NCBI GenBank assembly: GCA_964634325.1
Contig: CAZWJF010000013.1
Location: 1-64,000 of the forward strand
Source of the DNA: JAJXWB01 sp964634325
Lineage (GTDB): Bacteria; Pseudomonadota; Alphaproteobacteria; Rhizobiales; Beijerinckiaceae
Reading direction: 5' to 3'
Length of the DNA: 64,000 nt
The translations under genes and the position numbers were made by a program. The notes beneath the pieces are model-generated. The model saw only the letters and a list, made by a program, of their open reading frames with translations. It had not been told where the DNA came from and made no database searches. Of this stretch, positions 42,373 through 51,576 are shown piece by piece (within the stretch, counting starts at the first letter, position 1; every line of letters begins with the position of its first letter).

Positions 42373-43029
42373 ATGCCCAAAGGCGTTTTGACGATATCGA
42401 GCCGTAATTATTCGTCCTGGTCGCTGCGCGGCTGGCTGATTTGCAAGGGCGCGGGAATCGATTTCGAGGTCAAGACGCTGGCGTCCGACAATCCGGACGT
42501 GCGCGCCGAATTGCTGCATCTTTCCCCTTCGTTCCTCGTTCCGAAGCTCGAGTATGACGGCGTCGAAGTCTGGGACGTGCTGGCGATCGCCGAGTTCCTG
42601 AACGAAATCAAGCCGAAGGCCAAGCTGCTGCCCTCGGATCGCGCGACCCGCGCGCATTGCCGCGCGGTCTGCGGCGAAATGCATCAGGGCTTCATCAACC
42701 TGCGCTCGGCGCTGCCGATGAACATCAAGGGCCATTATCCCGGCTTCAAGGTCTGGCAGGGCGCGCAGACGGACATCGACCGCGTTCTCTCGATCTGGCG
42801 GGGCTGTTTCGCAGCCTACGGCGGCCCGTTCCTGTTCGGCGAGATTCCGACGGTCGCCGACGCCATGTTCGCGCCGGTCTGCTCGCGCTTCAAGACGTAT
42901 GACGTGAAGCTCGACGCCCAGTGCGCCGCCTATCGCGACATGATCCTGGAGCGCAAATCCATGCAGGAATGGACGGCGGCCGCGATGGAGGAGCCCGAGG
43001 AGCTGGAAGAGCTCGACGTCGAGTTCTGA
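42373..43029 (+). CDS. Glutathione S-transferase family protein
   Basis: This 218-residue protein has an N-terminal thioredoxin-fold domain opening with LTISSRNYSSWSLRGWLICKGAG (the NYSSWS loop replaces a Cys/Ser active site). The cis-proline region is LSPSFLVPKLEYDG, then DVLAIAEFLNE for glutathione gamma-Glu binding. A C-terminal all-helical domain has IPTVADAMFAPVCSRF. GGAGGA lies 5 bp before the ATG. Substrate unknown. The protein ends with an acidic EEPEELEELDVEF tail. Confidence 0.9.
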   Translation: MPKGVLTISSRNYSSWSLRGWLICKGAGIDFEVKTLASDNPDVRAELLHLSPSFLVPKLEYDGVEVWDVLAIAEFLNEIKPKAKLLPSDRATRAHCRAVCGEMHQGFINLRSALPMNIKGHYPGFKVWQGAQTDIDRVLSIWRGCFAAYGGPFLFGEIPTVADAMFAPVCSRFKTYDVKLDAQCAAYRDMILERKSMQEWTAAAMEEPEELEELDVEF

Positions 43030-43048
43030 GGGATTCTGGCGGTCGCTT

Positions 43049-44812
43049 TCAGTAGCCGACCGCCGCCGTCCCCCGCTGCCGCGAATCGCTCGCTCCCATC
43101 ATCAGCCCGTCCTCGATCTGGATGGTGGCGACCGATCCCATCGCGCCGCCGACCACGACGTTCTGCCCCTTGTCCCGCAAGAGCCGGATCGTATCGATCG
43201 ACAGGCCGCGCTCGACGAGCAGCGCGTCCGGAAGCCATTGATGGTGGAAGCGCGGGGTCTCCATGGCTTCGGCGGCGTTCATGCCGTGGTCGATCAGATC
43301 GGAAATCTGTTCGAGCACTGTCGTGATGATGCGCGGGCCGCCGGGCGATCCCGTGACGATCTCGACCTTTCCGTCCTTCAGCACGATCGTCGGCGTCATC
43401 GAGGAGAGCGGCCGCTTGCGCGGACCCGGCGCATTGGCCTTGCCGCCGACCAGCCCGAACGCGTTGGGCGCGCCCGGCTTCGCTGCGAAATCGTCGAGTT
43501 CGTTGTTGAGCAGGACTCCCGTCCCCTCGGCCACGAGGCCGAGGCCGTAGGAGAAGTTCAACGTGTAGGTATTGGCGACCGCGTTGCCGTCCTTGTCCAC
43601 CACCGAGAAATGCGTGGTCTGGTCGCCCTCGTAGGGCGCGGGATCGACATGGCTGATCTCCGCAGAAGGCCGGGCTTTTTCTGTGGAAATCTCGGAGGCG
43701 AGCTTCGCGGCGTATGTCTTGGACAGGAGTCCCGACAGCGGGATTTTCACGAAGTCGGGGTCCGCCAGCCATTCCGCGCGATCGGCGAATGCGAGTTTCA
43801 TCGCCTCGGCCATCACATGGATCGTCGCGGCGGTCTGGGGACCGGTCTCGCGGATCGGAAAGCTTTCGAGAATGTTCAAGAGTTCGATCAGATGGACGCC
43901 GCCGGAAGAGGGCGGCGGCATGGAGACGATCTCGCGCCCCCGATATGTTCCCCGCACGACCGGCCGTTCGACCGGTCGATAGTCTTTCATGTCCTCCAAG
44001 GTCATCAGGCCGCCAGCGTTTTGCACGGCCGCGACGATCATTTCGGCGGTCGGGCCCCGATAGAAGGCGTCCGGCCCGCCTTCGGCTATTCTTTGGAGCG
44101 TGGCCGCAAGGTCCGTCTGCGCCAGCCGATCGCCGGCGCTCAACGGCGCTCCGCCCGGCTTGAAGAAAACCTTGAGGCTCGACTCCCATCGTCCCAGGCG
44201 GCGCGCGGCCGCCGGCAGCGAATCGGCGAGATCATCCTCCACGACGACGCCTTCCCGGGCGAGGCGGATCGCCGGCGCCATGAGCTCGGCGAGCGTGAAC
44301 CTGCCGGACCCCCACTTTTCCCGCGCGTAGGCGAGGCCGGCGACGGAGCCCGGAACGCCGACGCCGAGCCCGCTGTCGCGTGATTTCCTGGGATCGGCCG
44401 CTCCGGCCGCGTCCAGAAAGACATCCGCCGAAGTCGCGGCGGGCGCGACCTCTCGATAATCCAGCGCGACGTCCCGGTTCTCCCTGGCCAGATGCACCAC
44501 CATGAAGCCGCCGCCGCCGAGATTTCCGGCGCGCGGCAGCGTCACGGCCAAGGCGAAGCCGGTCGCGACCGCCGCGTCGACGGCGTTGCCGCCCTGCTTG
44601 AGAATCTCGAGCCCGACGCGAGCGGCGGTCTTTTCCTGAGCCGCGACCATGCCGTTCCGCGCGAGAACCGGCAGGTTGCGCGCCGCGCCGGCGAGAATCG
44701 GCGGCGCTTCGTCGGCCGTCGCCGGCGCAAACGCAGCCAGAACGAAGAAAATGGCGGCCGTCCGCAGGATCGCTCGCCTTTTCCCGCCGGCCGTTTGCAA
44801 ATCCTTTGTCAT
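43049..44812 (-). CDS. ggt: Gamma-glutamyltransferase
   Basis: This 587-residue Ntn-hydrolase precursor has an N-terminal signal peptide (RTAAIFFVLAAFAPATA), so it is periplasmic. The large subunit contains GGNAVDAAVATGFALAV and LGGGGFMVV. The autoprocessing and nucleophile threonine is in DQTTHFSVVDKDGNAVANT (near residue 400), which begins the small subunit, with GSPGGPRI near the end. It transfers or hydrolyses gamma-glutamyl groups of glutathione. It diverges from the cytidine deaminase operon. Confidence 0.94.
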   Translation of the reverse strand: MTKDLQTAGGKRRAILRTAAIFFVLAAFAPATADEAPPILAGAARNLPVLARNGMVAAQEKTAARVGLEILKQGGNAVDAAVATGFALAVTLPRAGNLGGGGFMVVHLARENRDVALDYREVAPAATSADVFLDAAGAADPRKSRDSGLGVGVPGSVAGLAYAREKWGSGRFTLAELMAPAIRLAREGVVVEDDLADSLPAAARRLGRWESSLKVFFKPGGAPLSAGDRLAQTDLAATLQRIAEGGPDAFYRGPTAEMIVAAVQNAGGLMTLEDMKDYRPVERPVVRGTYRGREIVSMPPPSSGGVHLIELLNILESFPIRETGPQTAATIHVMAEAMKLAFADRAEWLADPDFVKIPLSGLLSKTYAAKLASEISTEKARPSAEISHVDPAPYEGDQTTHFSVVDKDGNAVANTYTLNFSYGLGLVAEGTGVLLNNELDDFAAKPGAPNAFGLVGGKANAPGPRKRPLSSMTPTIVLKDGKVEIVTGSPGGPRIITTVLEQISDLIDHGMNAAEAMETPRFHHQWLPDALLVERGLSIDTIRLLRDKGQNVVVGGAMGSVATIQIEDGLMMGASDSRQRGTAAVGY

Positions 44813-44880
44813 TCCTGCGCATCCTGAGGTCGGACGGATATTCGCGATGTTACACGGTCCCTTGCCTGAAGGCGTCAGCC

Positions 44881-45303
44881 ATGGCTGCGCCTGACGATCT
44901 CTACGCCGCCGCCTGGGCGGCGCGCACGCACGCGCATGCGCCCTATTCCGGCTTTGCGGTCGGCGCCGCCGTGCGCGGCGCGTCGGGTCGCGTTTACGCC
45001 GGCTGCAACGTCGAAAACGCCGCCTATCCCGAAGGCCTTTGCGCCGAAGCCGTCGCCATCGGCGCCTGCGTCGCGGCGGGCGAAACCGAGATCGTCGAGG
45101 CGCTGGTCGCCGCGGTGTCGCCTGCGCCGGTCACTCCCTGCGGCGCCTGCCGCCAGCGCCTGCGCGAATTCGCCGCCGATGGAACGGCGATCCATGCGGC
45201 CGATGCGCAAGGCGTCGTCGCCACGCATTCGCTGGGCTCGCTGCTGCCGCATTCCTTCGGCCCGACCCACTTCTTCAATCCACGCCGGAACGAGACGCGA
45301 TGA
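44881..45303 (+). CDS. cdd: Cytidine deaminase
   Basis: This 140-residue tetrameric-type CDA deaminates cytidine and deoxycytidine to uridine. The zinc and catalytic residues are in CNVENAAYPEGLCAEAVAIG (C-A-E) and PCGACRQRLREF. GAAGG lies about 8 bp before ATG 44881. Its stop overlaps the start of the nucleoside phosphorylase (ATGA at 45300–45303). First gene of a salvage operon. Confidence 0.94.
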   Translation: MAAPDDLYAAAWAARTHAHAPYSGFAVGAAVRGASGRVYAGCNVENAAYPEGLCAEAVAIGACVAAGETEIVEALVAAVSPAPVTPCGACRQRLREFAADGTAIHAADAQGVVATHSLGSLLPHSFGPTHFFNPRRNETR

Positions 45304-46118
45304 GCGAAACTGTCGAACAGGCGATGAATGTCATCAACGCGCGCGACGTCATGTCGATCGATCTGGCCGTCGTGCTTGGCGCGGGCCTCGGTTCGGCGGC
45401 GGACGGTCTCGACGATCCCATCGCCATTCCCTACGCCGACTTGCCGGGCTTTCCGCAGGGGCAGTCCGAGCCGGACGGCGTTCTGGTCGTGGCGAACGTG
45501 GAAGGGCTGAATGTCGCCTTCATGCGCGGCCGCTCGGAATTCCACGAAACCGGCGACGCCGCCGCGATGGCTGCGCCGCTGGAGACTTTGGCCATGCTCG
45601 GCGCGACCAATTTCATTCTGACGAGCGGCGTCGGATCGGTGCGCGGCGACATGCATCCCGGCAATCTCGTCCTGATAACCGATCACATCAATTTCGGCGG
45701 CCTCAATCCTCTGATCGGCATGTCCTCGGATGGCGGCTTCATCTCGCTGACGGACGCCTACGATCCGAAATTGTTTCGCCGCCTGAAACGCGCGACGCTC
45801 CATTGCGGCGTGCAGACGCACGAGGGCGTGATGATGTGGTTTTCGGGGCCGTCGTTCGAGACGCCGGCTGAAATCCGCATGGCGCGCACGCTCGGCGCCG
45901 ATGTCGTGACGACGTCGATGGTTCCGGAAATCATCCTGGCCCGCCGGCTCGGCGTGAACGTCGCGGCCGTCGGCGCGGTGACGCACTACGGCGCCGGCTT
46001 TCAGGGCGGCGCGCCGAGCCACGGACAGACGCTGAAACAGGCGCAGGCGACAGCGATCGGCCTGCGTCGGCTTCTGCGCGTCTTTCCCAAGACACGCGAG
46101 CTTGCGACGGTCGGATGA
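45300..46118 (+). CDS. punA: Purine nucleoside phosphorylase
   Basis: This 272-residue trimeric-type PNP has the phosphate-binding VVLGAGLGSAADGL, GRSEFHETG (in place of the usual GRxHxYEG), MLGATNFILTSGVGSVRGDM, and the base-binding FSGPSFETPAEIRMARTLGADVV, TSMVPE and VTHYGAGF. It splits purine nucleosides with phosphate. It is translationally coupled to cdd and to deoA by ATGA overlaps on both sides. The changed histidine motif may affect purine preference. Confidence 0.92.
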   Translation: MSETVEQAMNVINARDVMSIDLAVVLGAGLGSAADGLDDPIAIPYADLPGFPQGQSEPDGVLVVANVEGLNVAFMRGRSEFHETGDAAAMAAPLETLAMLGATNFILTSGVGSVRGDMHPGNLVLITDHINFGGLNPLIGMSSDGGFISLTDAYDPKLFRRLKRATLHCGVQTHEGVMMWFSGPSFETPAEIRMARTLGADVVTTSMVPEIILARRLGVNVAAVGAVTHYGAGFQGGAPSHGQTLKQAQATAIGLRRLLRVFPKTRELATVG

Positions 46119-47443
46119 CCGGATTTTCAGCGCCGGAGATCATTCGTCGCAAGCGTGACGGCGAGACGCTCGACGGCGCCGAAATCGATTTCTTCATCCG
46201 TGGCCTGACGTCGGGGTCGGTCGGCGCCGAACAGGCGGCGGCGTTCGCGATGGCTGTGTACTTTCGCGGGATGGACGCGCGCGAATGCGCCGATTTGACG
46301 GGCGCCATGACGGCGTCCGGCGCGCGTCTCGACTGGCGAGCCGAACGGCTGCGCGGTCCGGTTCTCGACAAGCACTCGACGGGCGGCGTCGGCGACGTCG
46401 TTAGCCTCATGCTGGCGCCGATGATCGCGGCCTGCGGCGGCTATGTGCCGATGATCGCGGGCAGAGGGCTCGGCCACACCGGGGGCACGGTCGACAAGCT
46501 CGAATCCATTCCGGGCTACCGGACGGCCCCCGACATCCACACCTTTCGGCGCGTCGTGCGCGACGTCGGTTGCGCCATCGTCGGGCAGTCCGAAGATCTC
46601 GCGCCGGCCGATCGCCGGCTCTACGCGATCCGCGACGTGACGGCGACCGTCGAATCCATCCCGCTGATCACGGCCTCGATCCTGTCGAAGAAGCTTGCCG
46701 CCGGCCTCGACGCGCTCGTGATGGACGTCAAGACCGGCAGCGGCGCATTCATGGCCACGCGAGAGGACTCACGCGCGCTCGCGAAATCCCTGGTCGATGC
46801 CGGAAACGCGGCCGGCTTGCCGACGCGAGCGCTCGTCACCGACATGAGCCAGCCGCTCGCGCCCTGCGCGGGCAATGCGATCGAAGTCGCCTGCGCGGTC
46901 GATTACCTGACAGGCGCGCGGCGAGACGCCCGGTTGCATGAGGTCGTGCTGGCTTTAGGCGCGGAAATGCTGACTCTCGGCGGATTGGCGACGACGCGGC
47001 AGGAGGCGATCGTCGCGCTCGAAGCCAGTCTCGCGCGAGGCGCGGCGGCGGCGCGCTTCGCCGCAATGGTCGCCGCGCTCGGCGGGCCGAACGATCTCGT
47101 CGAGCGACCGGCGCGCCATCTGCAAGCGGCGCCGGTCGTCGTCGAGGTTCGCGCGGATCGCTCCGGCTTCGTGGACGCCATCGACGTGCGCGCGCTCGGT
47201 CTCGCGGTCGTCGCATTGGGTGGAGGACGACGTCGCGCCGGGGACAACGTCGATCCGACCGTCGGCCTTTCGGAACTGGCGCCGCTCGGCGCTGACGCGT
47301 CGACGCGCCCGCTCGCGCTTGTCCACGCGCGCGATGCAGCGAGCGCGGCGGCCGCAAGCGACGCCGTGCGGCGCGCCTATGCGATCGGGGCGGTCGCGCA
47401 TCCAGCGCCCGAAACGGTCGTCGAGCGGCTGGGGCCGGCGTAG
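46115..47443 (+). CDS. deoA: Thymidine phosphorylase
   Basis: This 442-residue enzyme cleaves thymidine and deoxyuridine to base plus deoxyribose-1-phosphate. It has the family signature RGPVLDKHSTGGVGDVVSL, the conserved GRGLGHTGGTVDKLESIPGY, and the catalytic SGR-like region with MDVKTGSGAFMA. The C-terminal beta domain carries GLSELAPLGADA. It overlaps punA by four bases and closes the operon. The gene converges on yjbQ 13 bp away. Confidence 0.94.
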   Translation: MTGFSAPEIIRRKRDGETLDGAEIDFFIRGLTSGSVGAEQAAAFAMAVYFRGMDARECADLTGAMTASGARLDWRAERLRGPVLDKHSTGGVGDVVSLMLAPMIAACGGYVPMIAGRGLGHTGGTVDKLESIPGYRTAPDIHTFRRVVRDVGCAIVGQSEDLAPADRRLYAIRDVTATVESIPLITASILSKKLAAGLDALVMDVKTGSGAFMATREDSRALAKSLVDAGNAAGLPTRALVTDMSQPLAPCAGNAIEVACAVDYLTGARRDARLHEVVLALGAEMLTLGGLATTRQEAIVALEASLARGAAAARFAAMVAALGGPNDLVERPARHLQAAPVVVEVRADRSGFVDAIDVRALGLAVVALGGGRRRAGDNVDPTVGLSELAPLGADASTRPLALVHARDAASAAAASDAVRRAYAIGAVAHPAPETVVERLGPA

Positions 47444-47456
47444 CCCGCAGGCGCGC

Positions 47457-47876
47457 CTATTCGCCGATGATCTTGATGAGCGCGCGCTTGCGGCGCCCGC
47501 CGTCGAATTCGCCGTAGAAAATCTGTTCCCACGGTCCAAAATCGAGCTTGCCGTTGGTGACGGCGACGACGACCTCGCGTCCCATCACCTGCCGCTTCAT
47601 ATGCGCGTCGGCGTTGTCCTCGCCTGTCCGGTTGTGACGGTAGCCGGAGACGGGCTCGTGCGGCGCAAGTTTTTCGAGCCAGACGTCGTAGTCGGCGTGC
47701 AGTCCGCTCTCGTCGTCGTTGATGAAGACGGATGCAGTGATATGCATGGCGTTGACGAGGACGAGACCTTCCCGCACGCCGCTCTCGAGCAGCGCTTCTT
47801 CGACCTGCGGCGTGATGTTGAGGAACGCCCTGCGTCCTGGCGTCTGGAACCACAATTCCTTGCGATACGACTTCAT
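47457..47876 (-). CDS. yjbQ: YjbQ-family protein (UPF0047; secondary thiamine-phosphate synthase)
   Basis: This 139-residue single-domain protein has the YjbQ core: GLVLVNAMHITASVFINDDESGLHADY, the metal-site histidines in HNRTGEDNADAHMKRQVMG, and the terminal LDFGPWEQIFYGEFDGGRRKR. Homologues have weak thiamine-phosphate synthase activity, but the cellular role is uncertain. AGGGAACGGGAC precedes the ATG. Confidence 0.93.
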   Translation of the reverse strand: MKSYRKELWFQTPGRRAFLNITPQVEEALLESGVREGLVLVNAMHITASVFINDDESGLHADYDVWLEKLAPHEPVSGYRHNRTGEDNADAHMKRQVMGREVVVAVTNGKLDFGPWEQIFYGEFDGGRRKRALIKIIGE

Positions 47877-47897
47877 CGTCCCGTTCCCTGCGGCCGC

Positions 47898-48752
47898 TCA
47901 GCGCAGACGTTTGACTGCGGTGATCGCGCCGAAGCTGTTGCGGGCGATGCGCGCCCGCGCTTCCGTCAAAGGCTCGCTGGCGACGAGCATGTGGTGTCCG
48001 TTGGCGTGCAGCAATGTGCGGGCGTCGCGCATGATCCCGACATGCCCCTTCCAGAAGACGAGATCGCCGCGCTGGAGGTGGCCGAGTTCGTCGTCGATGG
48101 CCAGCGCCTCGCCGAGCGCCGCGACCTGCATGTCCGTATCGCGCGGCGCGACGACGCCTGCGGCGGCGAGCGACATCTGCACGAGGCCGGAACAATCGAC
48201 GCCGCCCGGAGTCCTGCCGCCCCACAGATAGGGCGCGCCGGTCATGCTCTCGGCGACGGCGACGAAGTCAGGTTCGAGAGAATCCGCTGGCGCGAGATGT
48301 CGCGCGAAGACGAAACCGCCGTCGGACAGACGCAGAAAATCGCCTGCCTCTTCGACGACGCTTACGCGCGCCCCGAACGGAAGCGCGTCAAGGATCGGCG
48401 TCTTCATATTGGCGGCCGGATAGACGAAGGTGGCGCGCACGGCCACACGATGCGTCGGTTGGACGACGTCGGGCGTCAGCGCTGCGGCGGCGACGTAGCC
48501 GACATAGGAATCGCGTTCGAGTTGCGCCCAGGCCCAGCCTTCCATCTCGTCGTAGACGACCAGGGTTTCGCCGCGCAGAGCCTGGGTGTCGAGGCCGGCG
48601 TCGGGCGTCGGCGCGCCTTTGACGTCGACGCAGGGCGCGGCGACCTGCATGCGGCGACCCTCGACGAAGCGCGCGGCGGTCACCCGGCCCTGGAGATGCG
48701 CAGCCGCCAGGTCAGGCCGGGCCGGGGTCAGACGTCTGTCGAATTGCGTCAC
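47898..48752 (-). CDS. NlpC/P60-family (C40) cell-wall peptidase with SH3-like domains
   Basis: This 284-residue protein has two SH3-like segments in the N-terminal half (about residues 40–100 and 105–165; the first contains GETLVVYDEMEGWAWAQLE). The NlpC/P60 papain-like domain has the catalytic Cys in YLWGGRTPGGVDCSGLVQM and the His in FWKGHVGIMRD. It cleaves stem-peptide bonds in peptidoglycan (gamma-D-Glu–meso-DAP) and may recycle cell-wall material. No signal peptide is visible. It overlaps the MarR gene by four bases and is co-transcribed with it. Confidence 0.9.
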   Translation of the reverse strand: MTQFDRRLTPARPDLAAAHLQGRVTAARFVEGRRMQVAAPCVDVKGAPTPDAGLDTQALRGETLVVYDEMEGWAWAQLERDSYVGYVAAAALTPDVVQPTHRVAVRATFVYPAANMKTPILDALPFGARVSVVEEAGDFLRLSDGGFVFARHLAPADSLEPDFVAVAESMTGAPYLWGGRTPGGVDCSGLVQMSLAAAGVVAPRDTDMQVAALGEALAIDDELGHLQRGDLVFWKGHVGIMRDARTLLHANGHHMLVASEPLTEARARIARNSFGAITAVKRLR

Positions 48753-49111
48753 GGCGCCAACTCCCGCGCCTTGTCGACCACGAGGTCGCCGAGCTGCTCG
48801 ACGAACAGCGCGCCTTTGACCGTCCGTTGTACGATCACGTTGCGCCGGTCCGCGTCGTCGCGCCGGCGCGTCACGAGATCGAGCGCGCCGAGCGAATCCA
48901 GCGCGCGCGTCACGACGGGCTTGGTCACCCCATGCCGCGCTGCAAGGCCGCGCACCGTATGCGGCGGCTTTTCGAGATAGATCGTCAGCAGGATCGACAA
49001 TTGGCGAAACGTGAAATCGGGATGGCCCTGCGGCCCCTTGTCCCGGACGACGTCGAGCGCGACGCCGGCCAGCAGCCGGAGGGCGTTTTGCGGAGAGATT
49101 GGGATAGGCAT
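48749..49111 (-). CDS. MarR-family winged-helix regulator
   Basis: This 120-residue protein has the MarR core FTFRQLSILLTIYLEKPPHTVRGLAARHGVTKPVVTRALDSLG and the wing LVTRRRDDADRRNVIVQRTVKG. It is short for MarR, with truncated dimerisation helices. It is translationally coupled (ATGA) to the downstream NlpC/P60 peptidase and follows the M17 peptidase on the same strand. This MarR–C40–M17 grouping recurs in Rhizobiales. Confidence 0.88.
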   Translation of the reverse strand: MPIPISPQNALRLLAGVALDVVRDKGPQGHPDFTFRQLSILLTIYLEKPPHTVRGLAARHGVTKPVVTRALDSLGALDLVTRRRDDADRRNVIVQRTVKGALFVEQLGDLVVDKARELAP

Positions 49112-49148
49112 GCGCTTTCCGTTCTCCGCCGATTATTTCGCAGGCGTA

Positions 49149-50558
49149 TTAAATTTTCTTTTGCGTGCGGCCCGTTGCGCCGCCGAAGCGTCGGCTCAAC
49201 AGTTCGAACGTCAGGCGCGCGGCCTGGATATCGCCGCCCTCCGGTCGTCCCGGCTTCGCGCTCGGGTTCCAGTTGTAGACGTCGAAATGCGCCCAGGCGC
49301 CGGTCTTCTTGACGAACCGCCTGAGAAACAGCGCTGCGACGATCGCGCCGGCGAACGGGCCGCTGGATACGTTGTTGACGTCCGCGACCTTGCTGTCGAG
49401 CAGGGAATCGTAGGGGCTCCAGAGCGGCAACCGCCAGACCGGATCGGCGGCGGCCGTCCCCGCGTCGAGGATGTCCGCCGCCAGCCTGTCGTCGCCGGTG
49501 AAAAAGGCCGGCAGATCGGGGCCGAGCGCGACGCGCGCCGCGCCGGTGAGCGTCGCGAAGTCGAACAGCATGTCCGGCTCTTCCTCGTCCGCCAGCGAAA
49601 GCGCGTCCGCCAGGACGAGGCGGCCTTCCGCGTCGGTGTTGCCGATCTCGACTGTGAGCCCGCCTCGGCTCGGATAGACGTCGCCGGGCCGGAACGAGGC
49701 CGCCGACACCGAATTCTCGACGATCGGCAAGAGGACGCGCAGGCGCACCGGCAAACCGGACCGCATGATCATGGACGCGGCGGCGAGCGCAGTCGCCGCG
49801 CCGCCCATGTCCTTCTTCATCAGCAACATGGCGGAGCTCGGCTTTATGTCGAGTCCGCCGGTGTCGAAGCAGACCCCTTTCCCGACCAGCGTGACGCGCG
49901 GCCCGCCGCGTTGTGCGCCCCAGCGGATGTCGACGAGCCGCGGCGCATCCGCCGCGCCCTTGCCGACGGCATGGATCAAGGGAAAGCCGGAGGTGAGCAA
50001 CTGCCCGCCGCGGACGGTCTTGATGCGCGCGCCGAATCGCTTGGCGAGCGCGCTCGCCGCCTGTTCGAGCGCGCTCGGCCCCATGTCGTTGGCCGGCGTG
50101 TTGATCAGATCGCGGCCGAGCGCAACGGCTTCGGCGATGGTCTCGATGCGTTCGCGGCCCGGACCTCGGGGCGATTCGAGAACGACATGACGCGGTTTCG
50201 GATCGCGATAGCGCCCGAACTTGTAGGCCGACAACAAAAACGACAACTCCGCGTGGCCGGCCGGGTCGTCGGCGCCCTCGAGACGATAGCGTCCGCGCGG
50301 CAGCAGCGTCGCCAGGCGCCCGAAGCTGAAGGGCTCCGTCCTTCCTTCCGTTTCGGCGAGGGAGAACACGACGCAGGCGATCCCGCCCTTGGCGTTCGGG
50401 GCGATCAGATGCGTTCCGGGCGCCGCCTCATAGCCGGTCGCCGTCGCATAAGCGCGCGCTTCCGGCGAAAGGTCGTCGAAGGTGCGCCGCCAGCTCGCGC
50501 GGCGCGTGAGAATCACCGGAATTGAATTGCGCGTGGGCTCGCCCAGGACGAGAGGCAT
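49149..50558 (-). CDS. M17 leucyl aminopeptidase family protein
   Basis: This 469-residue hexameric aminopeptidase has the M17 catalytic domain signature: LVGKGVCFDTGGLDIKPSSAM (metal ligands Asp and Lys), MKKDMGGAATALAAASMI, and NTDAEGRLVLADAL with the binuclear metal ligands. The N-terminal domain is divergent from PepA, as in the PepB-like branch. GGAG lies before ATG 50558. It may process peptides released by the neighbouring C40 peptidase (inference). Confidence 0.93.
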   Translation of the reverse strand: MPLVLGEPTRNSIPVILTRRASWRRTFDDLSPEARAYATATGYEAAPGTHLIAPNAKGGIACVVFSLAETEGRTEPFSFGRLATLLPRGRYRLEGADDPAGHAELSFLLSAYKFGRYRDPKPRHVVLESPRGPGRERIETIAEAVALGRDLINTPANDMGPSALEQAASALAKRFGARIKTVRGGQLLTSGFPLIHAVGKGAADAPRLVDIRWGAQRGGPRVTLVGKGVCFDTGGLDIKPSSAMLLMKKDMGGAATALAAASMIMRSGLPVRLRVLLPIVENSVSAASFRPGDVYPSRGGLTVEIGNTDAEGRLVLADALSLADEEEPDMLFDFATLTGAARVALGPDLPAFFTGDDRLAADILDAGTAAADPVWRLPLWSPYDSLLDSKVADVNNVSSGPFAGAIVAALFLRRFVKKTGAWAHFDVYNWNPSAKPGRPEGGDIQAARLTFELLSRRFGGATGRTQKKI

Positions 50559-50583
50559 GCGGCGCTCCGCAGAAGTCAGGTTG

Positions 50584-50598
50584 TTAACGCTCGATTAG
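50584..50598 (+). promoter_or_regulatory. CtrA-like motif upstream of tadD
   Basis: TTAA-CGCTCGA-TTAG matches the CtrA site TTAA-N7-TTAA with one mismatch. It lies 54 bp before the tadD start and within the direct repeat GTTAACGCT (50583–50591 and 50600–50608). Confidence 0.35.
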
Positions 50599-50651
50599 GG
50601 TTAACGCTTTATTGCTTGCGCGTCAGTCCTCGCAAGACCGGATCGAGACGC

Positions 50652-51491
50652 GTGACGCACAATTCCGTTGGCAAGTCCCCAAATCCCCTCACGACGTTCG
50701 CATCCGTCCTCGCCCTTTCGCTGGCGCTGGGCGTGGCGCTCGGCGGCTGCAACCGCCCTTCGTTGTCGGACGTGACGGGTTCGATCGGCGGCAGCGACGT
50801 CATGCCGAATTCCGATGCGGCCTTGCGCCAGTACGCCGAGGAATGGGGTCGTCGTTACGACGTGGATCGGAACAACAAGCGCGTTGCGATGAATTACGCG
50901 CGCGCTCTGCGCGCCCTGTCGCAACACGCCCAGGCCGTCGCGGTGCTCAGAGGCCTCGCTATTCGGCTTCCGCGCGACCAGGAAGTGCTCGGCGCTTACG
51001 GCAAGGCGCTCGCCGACGACGGCAAGCTTCAGGAGGCCGCGAAGGTTCTCGAAAACGCCCACACGCCCGAGCGTCCCAACTGGTCGATCCTGTCCGCGCA
51101 GGGGTCAGTCGCAGATCAGATGGGCGATCACGTCCGCGCGCAGGACTATTATGCGGCCGCGCTCAAGATCCGCCCGAACGATCCGACGGTTCTGTCGAAT
51201 CTCGGCCTGTCCTACGCGCTCTCCCGCAATTTGCCTTCGGCGGAGACGACGCTGCGTTCGGCCGCCGCTCAGCCCGGCGCCGACATCCGCGTACGTCAGA
51301 ATCTCGCGCTCGTGCTCGCGCTGGAAGGCAAGTTCGTCGAGGCCGAAGACATCTCTCGTCGCGATCTCTCCCCAGCCGACGCGGCCGCGAATGTCGCCGG
51401 CATCCGGCGCATGATTTCGCAATCCAACACCTGGCGCGACATCAAGCAGGTCGATCAACCCGGCAAGAAGGCCAAGCAGGCGCGCGGCTGA
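50652..51491 (+). CDS. tadD: Tad pilus assembly lipoprotein TadD (TPR protein)
   Basis: This 279-residue lipoprotein has an N-terminal signal with lipobox LGGC (VLALSLALGVALGGCNRP). Several TPR repeats follow, including RVAMNYARALRALSQHAQAV, EVLGAYGKALADDGKLQEAA and PTVLSNLGLSYALSRNLPSA. TadD is an outer-membrane-attached scaffold or pilotin-like component needed for Flp pilus assembly, probably helping secretin assembly. Start GTG 50652 fits the signal peptide; TTG 50616 in the same frame adds an unneeded basic tail. It converges with the tadC end of the Tad locus across a bidirectional terminator. Confidence 0.88.
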   Translation: MTHNSVGKSPNPLTTFASVLALSLALGVALGGCNRPSLSDVTGSIGGSDVMPNSDAALRQYAEEWGRRYDVDRNNKRVAMNYARALRALSQHAQAVAVLRGLAIRLPRDQEVLGAYGKALADDGKLQEAAKVLENAHTPERPNWSILSAQGSVADQMGDHVRAQDYYAAALKIRPNDPTVLSNLGLSYALSRNLPSAETTLRSAAAQPGADIRVRQNLALVLALEGKFVEAEDISRRDLSPADAAANVAGIRRMISQSNTWRDIKQVDQPGKKAKQARG

Positions 51492-51526
51492 TCGCAGCGC
51501 AAGCCGAAGGTCGGACGAGAAAACGA

Positions 51527-51553
51527 AAACGGGCGCCCCGAGGGCGCCCGTTT
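51527..51553. terminator. Bidirectional terminator between tadD and tadC
   Basis: AAACGGGCGCCC (51527–51538), loop CGA and GGGCGCCCGTTT (51542–51553) form a perfect 12-bp stem whose ends provide T-tracts on both strands. It lies between the converging tadD (stop 51491) and tadC (stop 51577). Confidence 0.85.
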
Positions 51554-51576
51554 CCGTCTCTGGACTCACGCTGGCG

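Noticed and set aside
50583..50608. GTTAACGCT direct repeat before tadD as an origin or DnaA-type iteron
   Set aside because: Only two copies, no DnaA boxes and no replication genes. Treated as a regulatory region instead.
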